Part shown: positions 62,101 to 64,000 of the stretch, in pieces
Numbering within the stretch: position 1 is the stretch's first letter
Layout of the letters: each line of letters begins with the position of its first letter
From: Helcococcus massiliensis
GTDB taxonomy: Bacteria; Bacillota; Clostridia; Tissierellales; Peptoniphilaceae
DNA length: 64,000 nucleotides
Assembly: GCF_900258485.1 (NCBI RefSeq)
Contig: NZ_OGVE01000002.1
Location: forward strand, 288,752-352,751
Direction: 5' to 3'
The notes under the pieces: model-generated
What the model was told of the DNA's origin: nothing
Databases searched by the model: none
What the model saw: only the letters and a program-made list of their open reading frames with translations
Position numbers and translations under genes: made by a program

Positions 62101-62829
62101 ATGGGAAGAGCTCATGAAGTTCGTGCAGCATCTATGGCTAAGACCGCTGCTTTTAAAACAAAATTATATTCAAGATTCGGAAAAGAAATTTACATAGCTG
62201 CTAAGAGTGGTGAACCAGATCCCGAAATGAACCTAACTCTTAGAAGAAAAATACAAGAAGCAAAATCAAATCAAATCCCTGCCGATGTTATAAAAAGGGC
62301 TATTGATAAGGCTAAGGGTGGAACTGTAGAAAACTATAGTGAAGCAAGGTATGAAGGATTCGGCCCTGCAAATTCTACTTTTATAGTTGATTGTCTAACC
62401 GACAATGCAAACAGGTCTATCACAGATGTAAGAAATGCTTTTACAAAAACTGATGGATGCAAGATGGTAAACGCTGGTGGTGTTTCATATAATTACGATT
62501 CTGTAGGTTTATTCGTTTTCGACTTTGAAGATGAAGAAAAAATGATGGAACAACTTTTAGAAGATGATGTTGACCTACAAGATATATCTGTTGAAGACGG
62601 TAAGATGACTGTTAAAACTTCATTTTCAGATTTTGGTAAGGCCCAAGATAGTATAGAATCCTTGCTTCCAGATATAGAATACGAAGTTTGTGAAACTGCA
62701 ATGATTCCACACGATTATGTGACTATAAGTGATAAGGATGAAATTGCTGCATTCAATAAATTGATGAATATGTTGAATGATTCAGATGATGTAAATAAGA
62801 TATATCATAATGTGATTGTTGAAGAATAA
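62101..62829 (+). CDS. yebC: YebC/PmpR family protein
   Basis: The 242-residue protein has the family opening GRAHEVRAASMAKTAAFKTK, with KIYIAAKSG.PDPEMN and ADVIKRAIDKAKGG. Members were annotated as transcription regulators; recent work assigns some to translation, relieving ribosome stalling at proline stretches. That would suit a cell whose wall proteins are rich in Pro-rich linkers. An IS3-type element starts 28 bases after its stop codon, possibly removing its terminator. Confidence 0.93.
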   Translation: MGRAHEVRAASMAKTAAFKTKLYSRFGKEIYIAAKSGEPDPEMNLTLRRKIQEAKSNQIPADVIKRAIDKAKGGTVENYSEARYEGFGPANSTFIVDCLTDNANRSITDVRNAFTKTDGCKMVNAGGVSYNYDSVGLFVFDFEDEEKMMEQLLEDDVDLQDISVEDGKMTVKTSFSDFGKAQDSIESLLPDIEYEVCETAMIPHDYVTISDKDEIAAFNKLMNMLNDSDDVNKIYHNVIVEE

Positions 62830-62950
62830 GAAGAGGAGTTGTTGCAAAAAATTGAGGTGACCCCAAAAAGTTGGACTTTATACCAGAGACATTTAGAAAT
62901 ATTTGTCTCTGGTTTTTTGTCTTAAAGATTTCCCTTAAGGGAAATCGCAG

Positions 62951-63832
62951 CTAAGCTGCATTTAATTTTCTATATTCAACTGGACTTAAATATCCAAGTT
63001 TTTCCTTTATTCTATCTTCATTGTAATATTTTATATACTCTTCAATTGTTTTTTTTAGTTCATTAAATGACTTAAATGTTCTACCATAGTAAATTTCTTG
63101 TTTTAATATCCCAAAGAAATTCTCCATAGGAGAATTGTCTAAGCAATTTCCTTTTCTTGACATACTCTGTAAAATTCCATTATTTTCTAATTTCTTAGTA
63201 TATTTTTTTAATTGGTATGCCCATCCTTGATCTGAATGAAATATTCTTCTAAACTTGCAATCTGAAGTTTTTAAAATTGCTTCTTCAAGAGGTATTGTTA
63301 TTGCATCTAATGTAGGTGAACTTGTTATTGAATAGCTAATTATTTCTCCATTAAACATATCTAAGAAAGGATTTAAGTAAAGCTTTTTAACTTGCATATT
63401 TCCTGATTTATCAGCTTCATAGTATTTGAATTCACTGGTATCTGTAGTAATTTTCTGATGGACTACAGAAGTATTAAATCTTCTTTTTAGCCTGTTTGGT
63501 GCTACTTTACCTACTCTTCCTTTGTATGAGTAGTATTTTCTAGATTTACGTGCAAAATTTGTTACCTGAAATTTAAGTTTTTGTACCAGTCTTTGAACTT
63601 TTTTCTTGTTTATTAAAATTCCGAGTCTCTTAAGCATTGCATGTATTCTTCTGTATCCGTAGTTTGGATTATCTTTTCTTATTTCTTTGATTTTATTTTC
63701 AAAGTCTAAATCTTTATCTTTTCTATCAAATCTTTTTTGCCAATACATGTATGTTGATTTTGGAAAAGCAAATTGTTTAAGTAAATCTTTTAGTGGATAC
63801 TTTTCTCTTAATGAGTGAATTATTCGAGCCAT
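62951..63832 (-). CDS. IS3-family transposase OrfB (DDE integrase core)
   Basis: The 293-residue OrfB has an N-terminal HTH_21 region (IKEIRKDNPNYGYRRIHAML) and the integrase core with TTDTSEFKYY (first Asp), FHSDQGWAYQ (second Asp) and NSPMENFFGILKQE (Glu), i.e. an intact DDE triad. The C-terminal YYNEDRIKEKLGYLSPVEYR is characteristic. No internal stop is seen, so the element may be active. The same frame continues upstream of the ATG through KKKDGIRGRGRSENER to the slippery site, consistent with production as an OrfAB fusion. Confidence 0.93.
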   Translation of the reverse strand: MARIIHSLREKYPLKDLLKQFAFPKSTYMYWQKRFDRKDKDLDFENKIKEIRKDNPNYGYRRIHAMLKRLGILINKKKVQRLVQKLKFQVTNFARKSRKYYSYKGRVGKVAPNRLKRRFNTSVVHQKITTDTSEFKYYEADKSGNMQVKKLYLNPFLDMFNGEIISYSITSSPTLDAITIPLEEAILKTSDCKFRRIFHSDQGWAYQLKKYTKKLENNGILQSMSRKGNCLDNSPMENFFGILKQEIYYGRTFKSFNELKKTIEEYIKYYNEDRIKEKLGYLSPVEYRKLNAA

Positions 63833-63999
63833 TCTCTCATTTTCTGATCTTCCTCGTCCTCTAATTCCATCTTTTTTTTTAGGAAATCTATCTGCATTTG
63901 TGCCCAGTAAAGCTTATCTTTAAGTTCAGCAATTTCGTCTATCTCTTCCTTGGAATATTCTTTCTTTACTTGTTCTTTTTCTTTATTTTTATCTTTAGC
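63820..63999 (-). CDS. IS3-family transposase OrfA (partial, C-terminal end)
   Basis: The last 59 codons are visible: a Lys/Glu-rich leucine-zipper-like helix (EEIDEIAELKDKLYWAQMQ, then IDFLKKKMELEDEEDQKMRE) ending in TAA at 63820-63822. Its helix-turn-helix part lies beyond the window. The gene overlaps orfB by 13 bases. Confidence 0.85.
   Translation of the reverse strand, partial: AKDKNKEKEQVKKEYSKEEIDEIAELKDKLYWAQMQIDFLKKKMELEDEEDQKMREWLE
63871..63880 (-). other. Programmed -1 frameshift site (A9G)
   Basis: Nine A followed by G on the coding strand, within the overlap between the OrfA frame and the upstream extension of OrfB. Slippage by -1 joins the two frames, the usual way IS3 elements make transposase. 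Confidence 0.8.
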
Positions 64000-64000
64000 C

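Larger units (their letters stand above)
62858..64000 (-). mobile_element. IS3-family (IS150-like) insertion sequence, right part only
   Basis: The element begins at TGACCCCAAAAAGTTGGA (62858), an IS150-group terminal inverted repeat, and runs beyond the window. It carries orfB and the end of orfA, read leftward, with an A9G frameshift site between them. The other end, target duplication and promoter are not visible. Confidence 0.85.

Overview
The window looks like chromosomal DNA of a low-GC, Gram-positive anaerobe. Three cell-wall proteins end in an APKTG sorting signal, many secreted proteins are lipoproteins with a clear lipobox, the promoters are sigma-A type, and there are Gram-positive families such as a trehalose PTS with TreR, RecD2 and YkvI. 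The overall style fits the Peptoniphilaceae (Anaerococcus-like). That assignment is inference from general knowledge, not from a search. I saw no rRNA, tRNA, CRISPR array, prophage or replication origin.

Layout. 1-1.3 kb: an ABC exporter operon cut by the window edge. 1.8-5.9 kb: a tight murA-recD2-comF operon. 6.1-12.3 kb: a lipoprotein and two sortase-anchored repeat proteins with nearly identical 3' ends. 12.6-18.5 kb: a lipoate-dependent dehydrogenase operon (E1 alpha, E1 beta, E2, E3, lipoate ligase). It is preceded at 18.5-20.7 kb by a DUF1538 membrane protein and a double P-II-like protein. 20.7-22.1 kb: acetyltransferase, acylphosphatase and LOG-family genes. 22.2-23.0 kb: a predicted nuclease. 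23.6-27.9 kb: a surface flavin reductase, two HAD phosphatases and a metal-regulated histidine-triad lipoprotein. 28-34.6 kb: small redox, membrane, lipase-like, HD, uracil-DNA glycosylase, CadD-like and acetyltransferase genes. 34.8-40.1 kb: MATE exporter, SIMPL protein, Na/Pi transporter and an XRE regulator pair. 40.5-43.7 kb: an ABC exporter with two permeases. 43.8-50.3 kb: peroxiredoxin, a giant G5-repeat surface adhesin and an FMN-binding lipoprotein. 50.4-54.3 kb: YkvI-type transporter, esterase and M50 peptidase. 54.4-58.3 kb: a complete treR-treP-treC trehalose locus. 58.8-62.8 kb: dus, acetoin reductase, a large membrane protein and yebC. 62.86 kb to the end: an IS3-family insertion sequence.

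How genes work together. Lipoate ligase can charge the single lipoyl domain of the dehydrogenase complex, which sits on E3 and not on E2. If the complex is an acetoin dehydrogenase, the acetoin/diacetyl reductase at 60 kb belongs to the same metabolism. Trehalose is imported as its 6-phosphate and split, under a TreR-like operator and a CcpA-type cre. Two exported FMN-binding-domain proteins suggest extracytoplasmic flavin redox chemistry.

The most unusual feature is a set of intergenic arrays built of short inverted repeats iterated at fixed periods: 53 bp at two loci 57 kb apart, 42 bp, 115 bp, and about 62/187 bp. They use different arm sequences but share one architecture. I do not recognise them as any named repeat family.
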